From positions 164,001 through 228,000 of the forward strand of contig NZ_SWKM01000014.1 of NCBI RefSeq assembly GCF_005871205.1: a stretch of DNA of 64,000 bases, in the 5' to 3' direction. A program made the translations under genes and the position numbers. The notes below the pieces were generated by a model. The model was not told where the DNA came from, searched no databases, and saw only the letters and a list, made by a program, of their open reading frames with translations. Positions 1 to 7,764 of the stretch are shown piece after piece. How positions within the stretch are numbered: position 1 is the stretch's first letter; every line of letters starts with the position of its first letter. This DNA comes from Marinobacter alexandrii. GTDB lineage: Bacteria; Pseudomonadota; Gammaproteobacteria; Pseudomonadales; Oleiphilaceae.

Positions 1-154
1 CTTGTATGGTTTCTACCCGTCCGCAAACCGCTCTCACATCATCAGGGCTCTGTCGGCTGAGTACCGTCAATTCATATCCCCTACCCAGTAACTCGGGGCA
101 CAGGACCTTGCCAATAAAGCCGGTGCCGCCGGTAACAAGAATGTTTTTGGTCAT
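1..154 (-). CDS. NAD-dependent epimerase-like protein, 5' fragment
   Basis: Only the first 51 codons lie in the window; the gene continues past the left edge. The N-terminus reads MTKNILVTGGTGFIGKVLC, a Rossmann fold start with the glycine-rich GGTGFIG nucleotide-binding motif of extended short-chain dehydrogenases and epimerases (NAD-dependent epimerase/dehydratase families). The ATG at 154-152 is preceded on the minus strand by a GGAGG box about 8 bases away, which fixes the start. Substrate cannot be told from this fragment; complex I-associated-like or sugar epimerase subfamilies are both possible. Confidence 0.8.
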   Translation of the reverse strand, partial: MTKNILVTGGTGFIGKVLCPELLGRGYELTVLSRQSPDDVRAVCGRVETIQ

Positions 155-242
155 GGCCTTTGTCCTCCTCGCTCATCATCCTTCGAGGGGCGTCCGGTAA
201 TCAGGAGCGCCCGCTGAATAGGGGTGGTCGGTGCTCTGAAGC

Positions 243-614
243 TCAGCTGTTAATGCCGCCCAGTTGATGCACAACCACTTCTTTAATGGCTTCGCCGAGT
301 TGCGGGTTTTCGCCGATGGGCGGGGCTAGCTCAATGGTAACGCTGTGTGTCTCCTCGAGCTCTTTGATCATGGCCGGCACGTCTTTACGCAAATGTCGGC
401 CCGCTGCCAGGAATAGTGGGACAATCGTAAACCTATGCACTCCGTCCTGAACGCCCTCTGCAACGATGTCATCCAGTGAGGGCTCGGCTAGCTCCATGTA
501 GGCAATGCGCGAGTCGGCGACGGCGGTAAGGGTAGGGGTCGCGAGGTTTTCGAAAGTCTCGCACCAGCGCTTGTCACTACTGCCGTGTGCTAACAGAATA
601 ATGCGATTGCTCAT
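243..614 (-). CDS. CbiX/SirB-type sirohydrochlorin chelatase family protein
   Basis: A 123-residue protein beginning MSNRIILLAHGSSDKRW. The early LAHGSSD segment carries the His that, in the CbiX/SirB family, takes part in inserting a metal (Co or Fe) into sirohydrochlorin for cobalamin or siroheme synthesis. A second family His sits in the FLAAGRHLRKDVP segment. The length is that of the short single-domain CbiXS type, which works as a homodimer. The start at 614 was chosen over an upstream in-frame Met because AGGAG lies just before it and homology begins there. No cobalamin or siroheme gene is adjacent, so the metal is not settled. Confidence 0.8.
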   Translation of the reverse strand: MSNRIILLAHGSSDKRWCETFENLATPTLTAVADSRIAYMELAEPSLDDIVAEGVQDGVHRFTIVPLFLAAGRHLRKDVPAMIKELEETHSVTIELAPPIGENPQLGEAIKEVVVHQLGGINS

Positions 615-714
615 CAGTGCTCCTGAGTCATCAGTTATCGGGTGTCTGTCGTCAACCTGCACAACCGTTTAAATGGCAGGTTCATAAACTTTAAAAATAG
701 CAGGGTGTCAGTCT

Positions 715-1317
715 ATGTTCGATTGGAAAGAGATTCTGGATTTCTGGTTTGGCGAACTGGATGCCGATGGCCTGTCCGATCGGGCACACAGAAACCGTTG
801 GTTCCGGGCCGACCGCAAGTTCGATCAGGAAATCCGTCGGCGCTTTATGTCGATGGTGCTGTTCGCCTCGGAGCAGGGGCTGGAGCATTGGCGGAGTGAG
901 CCGGGAGGGCTGCTGGCCGAGATCCTTCTGCTCGATCAGTTCTCACGAAATATCTTCCGTGGCGCTGGCATGGCTTTTGATCAGGACGCCCAGGCACGCA
1001 AGCTCTGCCGGCAGGCGATGGCGAAAGGTCAGGACATGGCGCTGCCGCCGCTTCAGCGGGCATTTCTCTACATGCCCCTGCAACATTCGGAGCGCATTGA
1101 GGACCAGCGAACCTCCGTGGATTGTTACGAGCAACTGGCGGCCTCAACGCCTGGCCTGTTGGGAGACTTCCTGCAGAGTTTTGCACAGTCTTCCCGGGAT
1201 CATATGGCAATTATTGAGCGGTTCTCGCGATTCCCTCATCGTAATAAAGCGCTGGGGCGTACCTCAAGCGACGCCGAAAAAGAATACTTGGCCGGTGGCA
1301 GGACATTTGGTCAGTGA
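715..1317 (+). CDS. DUF924 family protein
   Basis: A 200-residue soluble protein. MFDWKEILDFWFGELD at the N-terminus, the RNRWFRADRKFDQEI segment and the LLLDQFSRNIFRG segment are the recognisable signature of the DUF924 (PF06041) family, an alpha-helical TPR-like fold found across proteobacteria. No catalytic residues are assigned for the family and no function is claimed here. It is a single gene between the divergent chelatase gene and an L,D-transpeptidase-like gene. Confidence 0.85.
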   Translation: MFDWKEILDFWFGELDADGLSDRAHRNRWFRADRKFDQEIRRRFMSMVLFASEQGLEHWRSEPGGLLAEILLLDQFSRNIFRGAGMAFDQDAQARKLCRQAMAKGQDMALPPLQRAFLYMPLQHSERIEDQRTSVDCYEQLAASTPGLLGDFLQSFAQSSRDHMAIIERFSRFPHRNKALGRTSSDAEKEYLAGGRTFGQ

Positions 1318-1450
1318 TGTCCGATTTCTTTCCAGTTTGTATAAAAAATGTACATGATTCCCCCTTCGCCGGAATAGCTTGATAGAATGCGCGACTGTTT
1401 TGATGTGGGTGCGCGCATCGTGTGCCCGGAATGATTTGGGGAAAATTCGG

Positions 1451-2173
1451 ATGTTTAATGCAGGGCGTTTTTTGCGTTCCGGGCTTCTTTTGGCTGTTTC
1501 AATCGTGATTTCGCCGCTCTCACAGGGCGCTTCTTTGAATGACGATTTGCTACGTCGGATGTCGAAGGCGGCGCCGGAGCTCGATCCCGTCGTACTCGAA
1601 ACCGCGTTCAATGCAACCCGGTGTGCGGTGTTCTCCGGTGTTGAGATGCCGCAACGCCTGGCGGTGATCGATTTTTCACTGCCGTCCAGTCGCGAACGTT
1701 TGTGGATCTTCAGCCTGGAACAGGGGGGGCTGGTGCTTCGGGACCTTGTCGCCCATGGCAAGAATTCCGGGAATTTCGAATCCACAGCCTTTTCCAATGT
1801 CGAGGGGAGTTATCAGTCCAGCATTGGCCTATTCCGGGGCAGTGAATCCTATTATGGCAAACATGGATATTCCCTGCGCCTGGACGGATTGGAGCCGGGC
1901 TACAACGATCAGGCCCGGCGTCGCGCCATTGTTATTCATGGTGCGGACTACGTGAATGAGTCGTGGGTGAACAAGTATGGCAGGATCGGTCGCAGTCATG
2001 GTTGCCCCGCGGTTGATAACCAGGTGATCGAGCGGGTGGTGGATAATCTCAAGGGCGGCCAACTGGTCTTCAAGTTCTACCCGGATCAGGAATGGCTCCA
2101 TAGTTCGGAATACCTGAATTGTGGAGGTGGTGCAGTGGCCGGTAACGCTGGTGGTCATGGCGAGCAGGGCTGA
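1451..2173 (+). CDS. Secreted L,D-transpeptidase catalytic-domain family protein
   Basis: A 240-residue protein with a signal peptide (positive N-terminus MFNAGRFLR, hydrophobic LLLAVSIVIS, likely cleavage near residue 26, SQGA-S). The C-terminal half holds IVIHGADYV and GRIGRSHGCPAVD; the pair of His residues and the SHGCPA cysteine are the catalytic pattern of the YkuD_2-like murein L,D-transpeptidase catalytic domain family. It probably acts in the periplasm on peptidoglycan, but the reaction is inferred from the motif only. The start at 1451 was chosen because it leads directly into the signal peptide; the frame is open 24 codons further upstream. Confidence 0.8.
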   Translation: MFNAGRFLRSGLLLAVSIVISPLSQGASLNDDLLRRMSKAAPELDPVVLETAFNATRCAVFSGVEMPQRLAVIDFSLPSSRERLWIFSLEQGGLVLRDLVAHGKNSGNFESTAFSNVEGSYQSSIGLFRGSESYYGKHGYSLRLDGLEPGYNDQARRRAIVIHGADYVNESWVNKYGRIGRSHGCPAVDNQVIERVVDNLKGGQLVFKFYPDQEWLHSSEYLNCGGGAVAGNAGGHGEQG

Positions 2174-2259
2174 TCGATCAGCATTTGGTCAGATTGTTCG
2201 CTCTTTAAACTGAGTTTGCGCAGAAGAGGAAAAACATCGAAAAACTTGTGAAAAAGAGG

Positions 2260-2287
2260 TTGACGGACAAGCTCCGATCCGTAGAAT
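2260..2287 (+). promoter_or_regulatory. sigma70-type promoter of tRNA-Gly
   Basis: TTGACG at 2260-2265 and TAGAAT at 2282-2287 are separated by 16 bases. The -10 box ends 34 bases before the mature tRNA, the usual distance for a short 5' leader removed by RNase P. Confidence 0.7.
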
Positions 2288-2321
2288 ACGCCTCCGTTGT
2301 CGGCATGAACCGAACAGCATT

Positions 2322-2397
2322 GCGGGAATAGCTCAGTTGGTAGAGCACAACCTTGCCAAGGTTGGGGTCGCGAGTTCGAATCTCGTTTCCCGCTCCA
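2322..2397 (+). tRNA. tRNA-Gly (GCC)
   Basis: A 76-base cloverleaf: acceptor stem GCGGGAA pairs with TTCCCGC, D-arm around AGCTCAGTTGGTAGAGC, anticodon stem CAACC/GGTTG closing loop TTGCCAA (anticodon GCC at 2355-2357), T-arm with GTTCGAATC, and an encoded 3' CCA following discriminator T. It stands alone between a good promoter and a terminator, so it is a monocistronic tRNA gene reading GGC/GGU. Confidence 0.97.
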
Positions 2398-2403
2398 GAT
2401 TTC

Positions 2404-2439
2404 AAAAAACCCGGTTTCGGAAGAAACCGGGTTTTTTCG
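2404..2439 (+). terminator. Rho-independent terminator after tRNA-Gly
   Basis: AACCCGGTTTC and GAAACCGGGTT form a strong stem with a short loop, followed directly by a T run, 6 bases after the tRNA. Confidence 0.9.
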
Positions 2440-2533
2440 TTTCAGGCCGCAGCAAGTTCGGCGTTACCCTCCCTGGTCAGTTATAATCGCCAGCCTTAAA
2501 GGCGGTTAATAAACAGGATGGGAGCGCCAGCGC

Positions 2534-3328
2534 ATGAAAGTCCATTCTCTCTGGGTGTATCCGGTGAAATCCCTGGCCGGTATCTGTGTTGATGAGCTTG
2601 AGCTGGACGATTTTGGTCCCGCCGGCGATCGTCGGTGGATGATTGTTGATGAAGAAGGTCACTTCGTAACCCAGCGTTCCCATCCAGAGCTTGCCAATAT
2701 TCGGGTTTCGCTGGCAGATGGGCAGGTACAGTTGGGCATTCCCGGGCAGGGTAGTTTTACACTGCAGCCAACTGATGAGCGCATAAAAACTCTGGTCTGG
2801 CGGGACTGGGCCTCAGCGCTGCTGGGGCAGACCGATGCCAGTGAAGCACTGAGCCGCTTCTGCTCCAAGTCGGTCCGATTTGTCTACATGCCCGACGATT
2901 CTTTTCGGCGCGTGGATCCGGAGCGGGTGTCGGATCGGCGCCGAGTCAGTTTTGCCGATGGCTTTCCGCTTTTGGTCACCAATCTTGCGTCCCTGGAAGA
3001 GCTGAACAGCCGATTGCACGTGCCCGTGGAAATGCGCCGGTTCCGGCCCAATGTTGTTGTCCAGGGCGTGGCTCCCTGGGCTGAGGACCACTGGCGTGAG
3101 CTGGATGTTGGCGCCAGCAGGCTCAGCCTGGTCAAGCCGTGCTCTCGTTGTGTCATGACCACGGTCGATCCTGATCTCGGGGTAAAAGACCCGGCAACAC
3201 AACCGCTCAAAACCCTGTCTGGCTACCGGCGAACTGCAGACGGGGTCATCTTTGGAATGAACGCCATTCACGACTCGGCGGGTCGGATTCAAGTTGGCGA
3301 TCCAATCACCACGATCAAAACGGAGTAA
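2534..3328 (+). CDS. MOSC-domain protein (YcbX-like)
   Basis: A 264-residue protein. Residues 1-120 match the MOSC N-terminal beta-barrel domain (VYPVKSLAGI near the start, GPAGDRRWMIVDEEG). The C-terminal part is a MOSC domain with FRPNVVVQG and the conserved cysteine in KPCSRCVMTTVDP, the residue that would carry a molybdenum cofactor sulfur or Moco ligand in this family (as in MOCOS, mARC, YcbX). The [2Fe-2S] ferredoxin domain found at the C-terminus of E. coli YcbX is absent. A reductase of N-hydroxylated or similar compounds is plausible by family only. The stop lies just upstream of the uup GTG start, so the two are probably co-transcribed. Confidence 0.85.
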   Translation: MKVHSLWVYPVKSLAGICVDELELDDFGPAGDRRWMIVDEEGHFVTQRSHPELANIRVSLADGQVQLGIPGQGSFTLQPTDERIKTLVWRDWASALLGQTDASEALSRFCSKSVRFVYMPDDSFRRVDPERVSDRRRVSFADGFPLLVTNLASLEELNSRLHVPVEMRRFRPNVVVQGVAPWAEDHWRELDVGASRLSLVKPCSRCVMTTVDPDLGVKDPATQPLKTLSGYRRTADGVIFGMNAIHDSAGRIQVGDPITTIKTE

Positions 3329-3336
3329 TACGCAAC

Positions 3337-5274
3337 GTGCCATTGTTAACACTGGATGCCCTGTCTCTGGCTTATGGAATGCACCCACTGCTTGACCAGG
3401 CGTCACTGATCGTGGAGGCCGGTGAGCGGGTGTGTCTGCTAGGCCGCAACGGCGAAGGTAAATCAACGCTGTTGAAAATTGTCAGTGGGCAAGTGGTTCC
3501 CGACGGCGGCCTGGTTCGATTGGACGATGGTGCCGTGCTGGCGGTTCTGCCTCAGAATCTGCCCACACACGACACCCGCACCGCCTACGACGTTGTCGCC
3601 GGTGCCTTTCCAGAGACCGGTGAACTGCTGACCGAATTCCACCGGCTTTCCCAGCAGGCCGACGAGAGCAGTCTCGACCAAATGATGAAGGTGCAGGAGC
3701 GCCTTGAGGCTCTGGACGGTTGGCTCCTGGATCAGAAGGTGACCACCATTCTGGGACAATACGGCATCGACCCTGACCGGCAGCTGGACACCCTGTCGGG
3801 AGGCTGGCAGCGACGCGTGTTGCTGGCACGGGCCTTGGTTGCCGAGCCGGATATTCTGCTGCTGGATGAGCCCACCAACCATCTGGATGTGCCGGCCATT
3901 GCCTGGCTGGAAGAGGCGCTGGGCCAGTTCCGTGGCGCGATGCTGTTTGTCAGTCACGACCGGGCATTCATTCGCCGCATGGCGACCCGGATTGTGGAAT
4001 TGGATCGCGGCAAACTCGTCAGCTTTTCAGCGACTTATGACAAATACCTAGAGTTGAAAGAAAAGGCACTCGAGGAAGAGGAGCGCCAGAATGCGCTCTT
4101 CGACAAACGCTTGAAGCAGGAAGAAGCCTGGATTCGCCAGGGTATCAAGGCCCGCCGCACCCGTAATATGGGGCGGGTGCGCGCCCTGAAGGCGATGCGT
4201 GAGGAGCATCGGCAACGCCGGACTCGTGGCGGCACGGCAACCTTTGCGGTCGAAGACGCGGCGCGTTCTGGCAAGCTGGTGGTGGAAACCCGGGATGCCG
4301 GATTCGGGTATCAGGCCAGCGCCGACATTATCCGGGATATGAACCTGACCGTCCTGCGCGGCGACAAAATCGGCCTGGTTGGTGAAAACGGCACTGGCAA
4401 AACCACGCTGGTGCGGCTGTTGCTCGGAGACCTGGAAGCCACTGAGGGATCGATCCGCCTGGGTACCAATCTTCAGGTTGCTTACTTCGATCAGCTGCGT
4501 GGCGAACTGGATCTGAGCAAGAACGCACTGGACAACCTGTCGGAAGGGCGTGAGTTCATCGATATCAATGGTCAGAGCAAGCATGTGTTGGGCTACCTGC
4601 AGGAATTCCTGTTCACGCCTGAGCGTGCCCGGTCTCCGGTACGGGTTTTCTCCGGTGGTGAACGGGCTCGCCTTCTGCTGGCAAAACTGTTCAGCAAGCC
4701 AGCCAACATTCTGGTGCTGGACGAACCTACCAACGATCTGGACGTCGAAACGCTGGAGTTGCTGGAAGAGCAACTGGCAGAGTTCAAAGGCACCGTCATC
4801 GTCATCAGTCACGACCGGGAATTCCTTGATAACGTCGTAACTGAAACCGTGTTCCTGGATGGCTCCGGGCGGGTGCGCGAGTATGTTGGTGGCTACAGTG
4901 ACTGGCGTCGGCAGGGCGGATGCTTTCCATCTGAGGCTGGCGGCAATCGGCCAGACAAGCAGGATAAGCGCTCCAAGAGCGGGGCTGACGAGAAAGTGGC
5001 TCCGTCACCGTCCAAACCTGTGGGCCAGTCCACACAATCGAAACCCGCTAAGCTGAGTTACAAGCTTAAACTTGAACTTGAGGAATTACCGGGGAAAATC
5101 GAGGCCTTAGAGCAGGATATTGCTCGGCTGCAGACTACAGTTGCAGACTCAGACTTTTACTCTGGTCCACCGAACGATGTCTCAGCCACGCTTGATGAGT
5201 TGACGGACAAGGAAACCCGTCTTGAACAGGTGATTGAGCGGTGGATGGAGCTGGAGGAACAGGCGAATCAATGA
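3337..5274 (+). CDS. uup: ABC-F family ATPase Uup
   Basis: A 645-residue soluble ATPase with two ABC domains and no membrane segments. Domain 1 has Walker A GRNGEGKST, signature LSGGWQRR and Walker B ILLLDEPTNHLD; domain 2 has GENGTGKTT, FSGGERARLLL and ILVLDEPTNDLD. A charged linker lies between them. The C-terminal 100 residues, Lys-rich then coiled-coil (KLKLELEELPGKIEALEQ), are the Uup-type DNA-binding C-terminal domain, separating it from EttA and YheS. Uup is linked to ribosome and DNA-intermediate handling and to suppression of precise transposon excision. It starts with GTG at 3337, preceded by GGAG; its stop overlaps the next gene by 4 bases (ATGA). Confidence 0.9.
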   Translation: MPLLTLDALSLAYGMHPLLDQASLIVEAGERVCLLGRNGEGKSTLLKIVSGQVVPDGGLVRLDDGAVLAVLPQNLPTHDTRTAYDVVAGAFPETGELLTEFHRLSQQADESSLDQMMKVQERLEALDGWLLDQKVTTILGQYGIDPDRQLDTLSGGWQRRVLLARALVAEPDILLLDEPTNHLDVPAIAWLEEALGQFRGAMLFVSHDRAFIRRMATRIVELDRGKLVSFSATYDKYLELKEKALEEEERQNALFDKRLKQEEAWIRQGIKARRTRNMGRVRALKAMREEHRQRRTRGGTATFAVEDAARSGKLVVETRDAGFGYQASADIIRDMNLTVLRGDKIGLVGENGTGKTTLVRLLLGDLEATEGSIRLGTNLQVAYFDQLRGELDLSKNALDNLSEGREFIDINGQSKHVLGYLQEFLFTPERARSPVRVFSGGERARLLLAKLFSKPANILVLDEPTNDLDVETLELLEEQLAEFKGTVIVISHDREFLDNVVTETVFLDGSGRVREYVGGYSDWRRQGGCFPSEAGGNRPDKQDKRSKSGADEKVAPSPSKPVGQSTQSKPAKLSYKLKLELEELPGKIEALEQDIARLQTTVADSDFYSGPPNDVSATLDELTDKETRLEQVIERWMELEEQANQ

Positions 5275-5939
5275 ATGTAAATTACAGTTTCAGGTTTCAG
5301 GACGGGCGTACGGTTGAATTCAAGGTAACCGATCAGCCGGCAGTGCCGGCGCCGAAGCAGCCGTCCTGGGTCAAGTTGGAGCATTGCCAGTGCTCCAACT
5401 GCCCGCTGCGATCCAGCGATACCGAGTATTGCCCGGCCGCAACGGAAATATTGCCCGTTGTGGAGGCGTTCCAGGCCGATGACGCCTATCAGAAAGTCGA
5501 TGTAACCGTGACCGATGAGCGTCGTGCCTACGTGAAGCAGACCGCTCTTGAGGAGGCGCTCAGATCGTTGTTGGGGCTCAAGATGGCCACCAGCGGTTGC
5601 CCTGTACTTGCGGAACTGAAGCCTATGGCGATGCATCACCTCCCGTTCGCCAATACCGACGAGTTCATCACGCGCAGCGTGTCCCATTACCTGTTGCAGC
5701 AATACTTCGCCAAGCGAAACCATGAGGAGCCGGATTGGGATCTTAAGGGGCTGGTGGAGCGGAATCAGCGCCTGCAGTTGGTTAACCAGGCGTTGTGGCA
5801 GCGAATCCATTCGGTCTGTAAGGGCGACAGCAATCTCAAGGCTTTGCTGAACTTCTTCTCGATGGCCTCCAGTGTGAGCTTCTCTCTGGAAAGCCAGCTT
5901 CGCAAACTCGAAGCCAAAATGGGCGGCGAGCTGCACTGA
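5271..5939 (+). CDS. Conserved Cys-cluster protein of unknown function (DUF6901-like)
   Basis: A 222-residue protein whose start overlaps the uup stop as ATGA, implying translational coupling. Residues 1-30 look like a small beta unit; then Cys39, Cys41, Cys44 and Cys54 form a CxCxxC-x9-C cluster able to hold zinc or an iron-sulfur centre. A second motif TSGCPV...MHHLPF (Cys110, His122, His123) follows, and the C-terminal half is helical (SVSHYLLQQYFAKR onwards). No signal peptide or membrane segment is visible. I recall similar proteins under the label DUF6901 but cannot confirm it. Function unknown; the coupling to uup suggests a shared expression need, not a proven partnership. Confidence 0.75.
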   Translation: MNVNYSFRFQDGRTVEFKVTDQPAVPAPKQPSWVKLEHCQCSNCPLRSSDTEYCPAATEILPVVEAFQADDAYQKVDVTVTDERRAYVKQTALEEALRSLLGLKMATSGCPVLAELKPMAMHHLPFANTDEFITRSVSHYLLQQYFAKRNHEEPDWDLKGLVERNQRLQLVNQALWQRIHSVCKGDSNLKALLNFFSMASSVSFSLESQLRKLEAKMGGELH

Positions 5940-5997
5940 TCGGCTCAGTGCGCTGCCGCAGTTTAATGGCCCTGATGGTTTTCTTCAGGGGCTGGCC

Positions 5998-6429
5998 CTA
6001 GTTGATTCTCACCGCCAACACGTCGCATTCGGTGCCGTGCAATACCCCATTGGCGGTGGAACCCAGCAAGAGCTGGAAACCTTTCCTGCCGTGACTGCCA
6101 ACGATGATCAGGTCCACTTCGTGTTCCTTGGCGAGGCGGTGAATCTCTGATTCCGGACGGCCAACGGTAACCACCTGATTGGCTTTTGGTATGTCGTACT
6201 GGTCTCCATAGCCGGCAAGTTGATCATGGGCGGCCTTGTCGAGTTGATCCTGTAATTCCGTCAGGTCCATGGGGATATCGCCACCGTAGGCGTAGCCGAC
6301 CGGCTCAACCACATGAATTAGTAGCAATTCAGCGCCGTGGGCCTCACAGACTGCTTTGGCCTTGTTCAGGACCTGTGGCGCCTCCTCTGTCAGATCGATA
6401 GCAACAAGCATTTTGCTGTAAGCGGACAT
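5998..6429 (-). CDS. Universal stress protein (UspA family)
   Basis: A 143-residue single-domain Usp. It begins MSAYSKMLVAIDLTEEA and ends with the ATP-binding loop IIVGSHGRKGFQLLLGSTAN (G-x2-G-x9-G-S/T pattern), so the nucleotide-binding class is indicated. The start at 6429 is supported by AAGGAG 7 bases upstream; the longer open frame upstream has no such site. It is convergent with the preceding Cys-cluster gene and read in the same direction as the secreted protein at 6.6-7.4 kb, whose terminator-like hairpin separates them. Confidence 0.88.
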   Translation of the reverse strand: MSAYSKMLVAIDLTEEAPQVLNKAKAVCEAHGAELLLIHVVEPVGYAYGGDIPMDLTELQDQLDKAAHDQLAGYGDQYDIPKANQVVTVGRPESEIHRLAKEHEVDLIIVGSHGRKGFQLLLGSTANGVLHGTECDVLAVRIN

Positions 6430-6539
6430 TGCGTCACTCCTTAATGCCGGACATAGCTTCAGAATAGTAGGTCTATTCTGATCCGAACAGTGTAGTTGGT
6501 AACTGATGCACATCAATGAACGGCAAGAAATTCAGGAGG

Positions 6540-6565
6540 CTGGCGGGCTGTGGTGCGCCCGCCAG
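6540..6565 (-). terminator. Hairpin downstream of the secreted helical protein gene
   Basis: CTGGCGGGC and GCCCGCCAG form a 9-bp perfect stem over an 8-base loop, 16 bases after the stop of the gene ending at 6582. There is no strong T run on the minus strand, so termination is only likely. Confidence 0.4.
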
Positions 6566-6581
6566 GTTTAGAAAGAAGGGG

Positions 6582-7400
6582 TCAGGCGTTGCCTTGCAGC
6601 AGGGTAATCGTGGTTGCAAGCCCTTTGAGGATACCTTTTGAGTATCGGTCAATCACAAATCCAACGTTCTTTTCGTTGTAGTTGATGTAGGAGCCGCGAA
6701 TGAATTCCCACTTGGACGATACATCACCCATGATCTCCTTCAGCTCGGCACCGGCGTCACCCCGCATGACGGTAGCCAGTAACTGGTCGAACTCCCGGGC
6801 CTGTTCGTCCAGCGGCTTTTCAGTAGCGGAGCCTTGGAAGGTTTGAGAAACCGACGAATTGGTGCGCACCGAATACTTGGCCATCATCTGGGCCATCTTT
6901 ACTGCCGCTGATCGGGCCGCCTCAACCCTTGGGTTGGTCTTGGTTTGCACGTTTTCCTGGGCAACCTGATAAAGGTCTGTTGCCAGGTTGTTCATGGCAA
7001 GAGCCTGATTGGCCATATCGGATACCAGGCGCAGGTCGGGGTAGCCAGTCTTTCGAACGTCATTGATGTTGCTGCGCATCAGGGCCTTGAACTGATCAAA
7101 CTCCTGGTTCAGGCCTTCGATCTGTTCGGTTGAGAGCACGCCGCTGGTGCTTTTTATAATGGTGTTCATCGCATCGTTGGCCGCATTGATGCCGATGACG
7201 ATCTCGTTGAGGGTGTCGGTGTCGCCGCTGCCGCTGAACCGGTAGTAGGCATCCAGGGCCATGTAGTTGTTGACGCGGAATTCGTGCAGTTCTGACAGAA
7301 ACCCTCCCCCTGTTTCCTGGGCGCGGGCACCCAGAGAGGTCAGTGCGAGCAGGATCAGTGCGGCTACCAGGGAGCGAACTCTCAGGCGGGTGTCTTCCAT
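6582..7400 (-). CDS. Secreted alpha-helical protein, function unknown
   Basis: A 272-residue protein I do not recognise. Residues 1-27 form a signal peptide (RLRVRS, then LVAALILLALTSLGARAQ, cleavage likely after ARA or AQ). The mature part is almost entirely helical, with few Gly/Pro and no Cys, resembling the four-helix sensor bundles of PilJ/chemoreceptor ligand domains (LVSDMANQALAMNNLATDLY; AAVKMAQMMAKYSV), but with no membrane anchor or signalling domain after it. A periplasmic binding or structural role is possible. It is monocistronic, divergent from fadB. Confidence 0.7.
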   Translation of the reverse strand: MEDTRLRVRSLVAALILLALTSLGARAQETGGGFLSELHEFRVNNYMALDAYYRFSGSGDTDTLNEIVIGINAANDAMNTIIKSTSGVLSTEQIEGLNQEFDQFKALMRSNINDVRKTGYPDLRLVSDMANQALAMNNLATDLYQVAQENVQTKTNPRVEAARSAAVKMAQMMAKYSVRTNSSVSQTFQGSATEKPLDEQAREFDQLLATVMRGDAGAELKEIMGDVSSKWEFIRGSYINYNEKNVGFVIDRYSKGILKGLATTITLLQGNA

Positions 7401-7637
7401 CGGATGAGTCTCCGTAATGCTGTTTTATTATTGTGGACTAAAGTCGCAGGTCGAAGTTAAAGTAACTTCGCTGGCCAAGCAAGCGGTTTTGGCCGCTGCA
7501 ACGGCGGTAACTGTAAACAAGTATCAAATCCGGGAGTTAGCGTTCCGGAGTCTGTGGCCGGCGCCCACTTTTCAAATCCGTCGCAAGAAACAAATTGACA
7601 AACGCCCGTTTTTTTTTCATCGTGTGCCCTCGCGATT

Positions 7638-7651
7638 CAAACGACTGTATG
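7638..7651. promoter_or_regulatory. Possible PsrA-like operator upstream of fadB
   Basis: CAAAC-GACT-GTATG lies inside a wider ATTCA-N10-TGAAT inverted repeat, 114 bases before the fadB start. It differs at one base from the CAAAC-N4-GTTTG form I recall for the TetR-type fatty-acid regulator PsrA of pseudomonads. The regulator itself is not in the window. The whole 7401-7764 gap holds no gene; a lone TTGACA at 7595-7600 is present without a good -10 partner. Confidence 0.3.
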
Positions 7652-7764
7652 AATTTTGGATCGAATGATCGGGCAGTGACCGAAATCTCGCTGCACAAAC
7701 AGTCATCGCACCGCAACGTGTGGATGACTGGAAGCAGTTCCTAACACAGACTGGAGATCAGTTG

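Noticed and set aside
2205..2405. Minus-strand frame containing GNEIRTRDPNLGK
   Set aside because: This is the well-known spurious translation across a tRNA-Gly gene.
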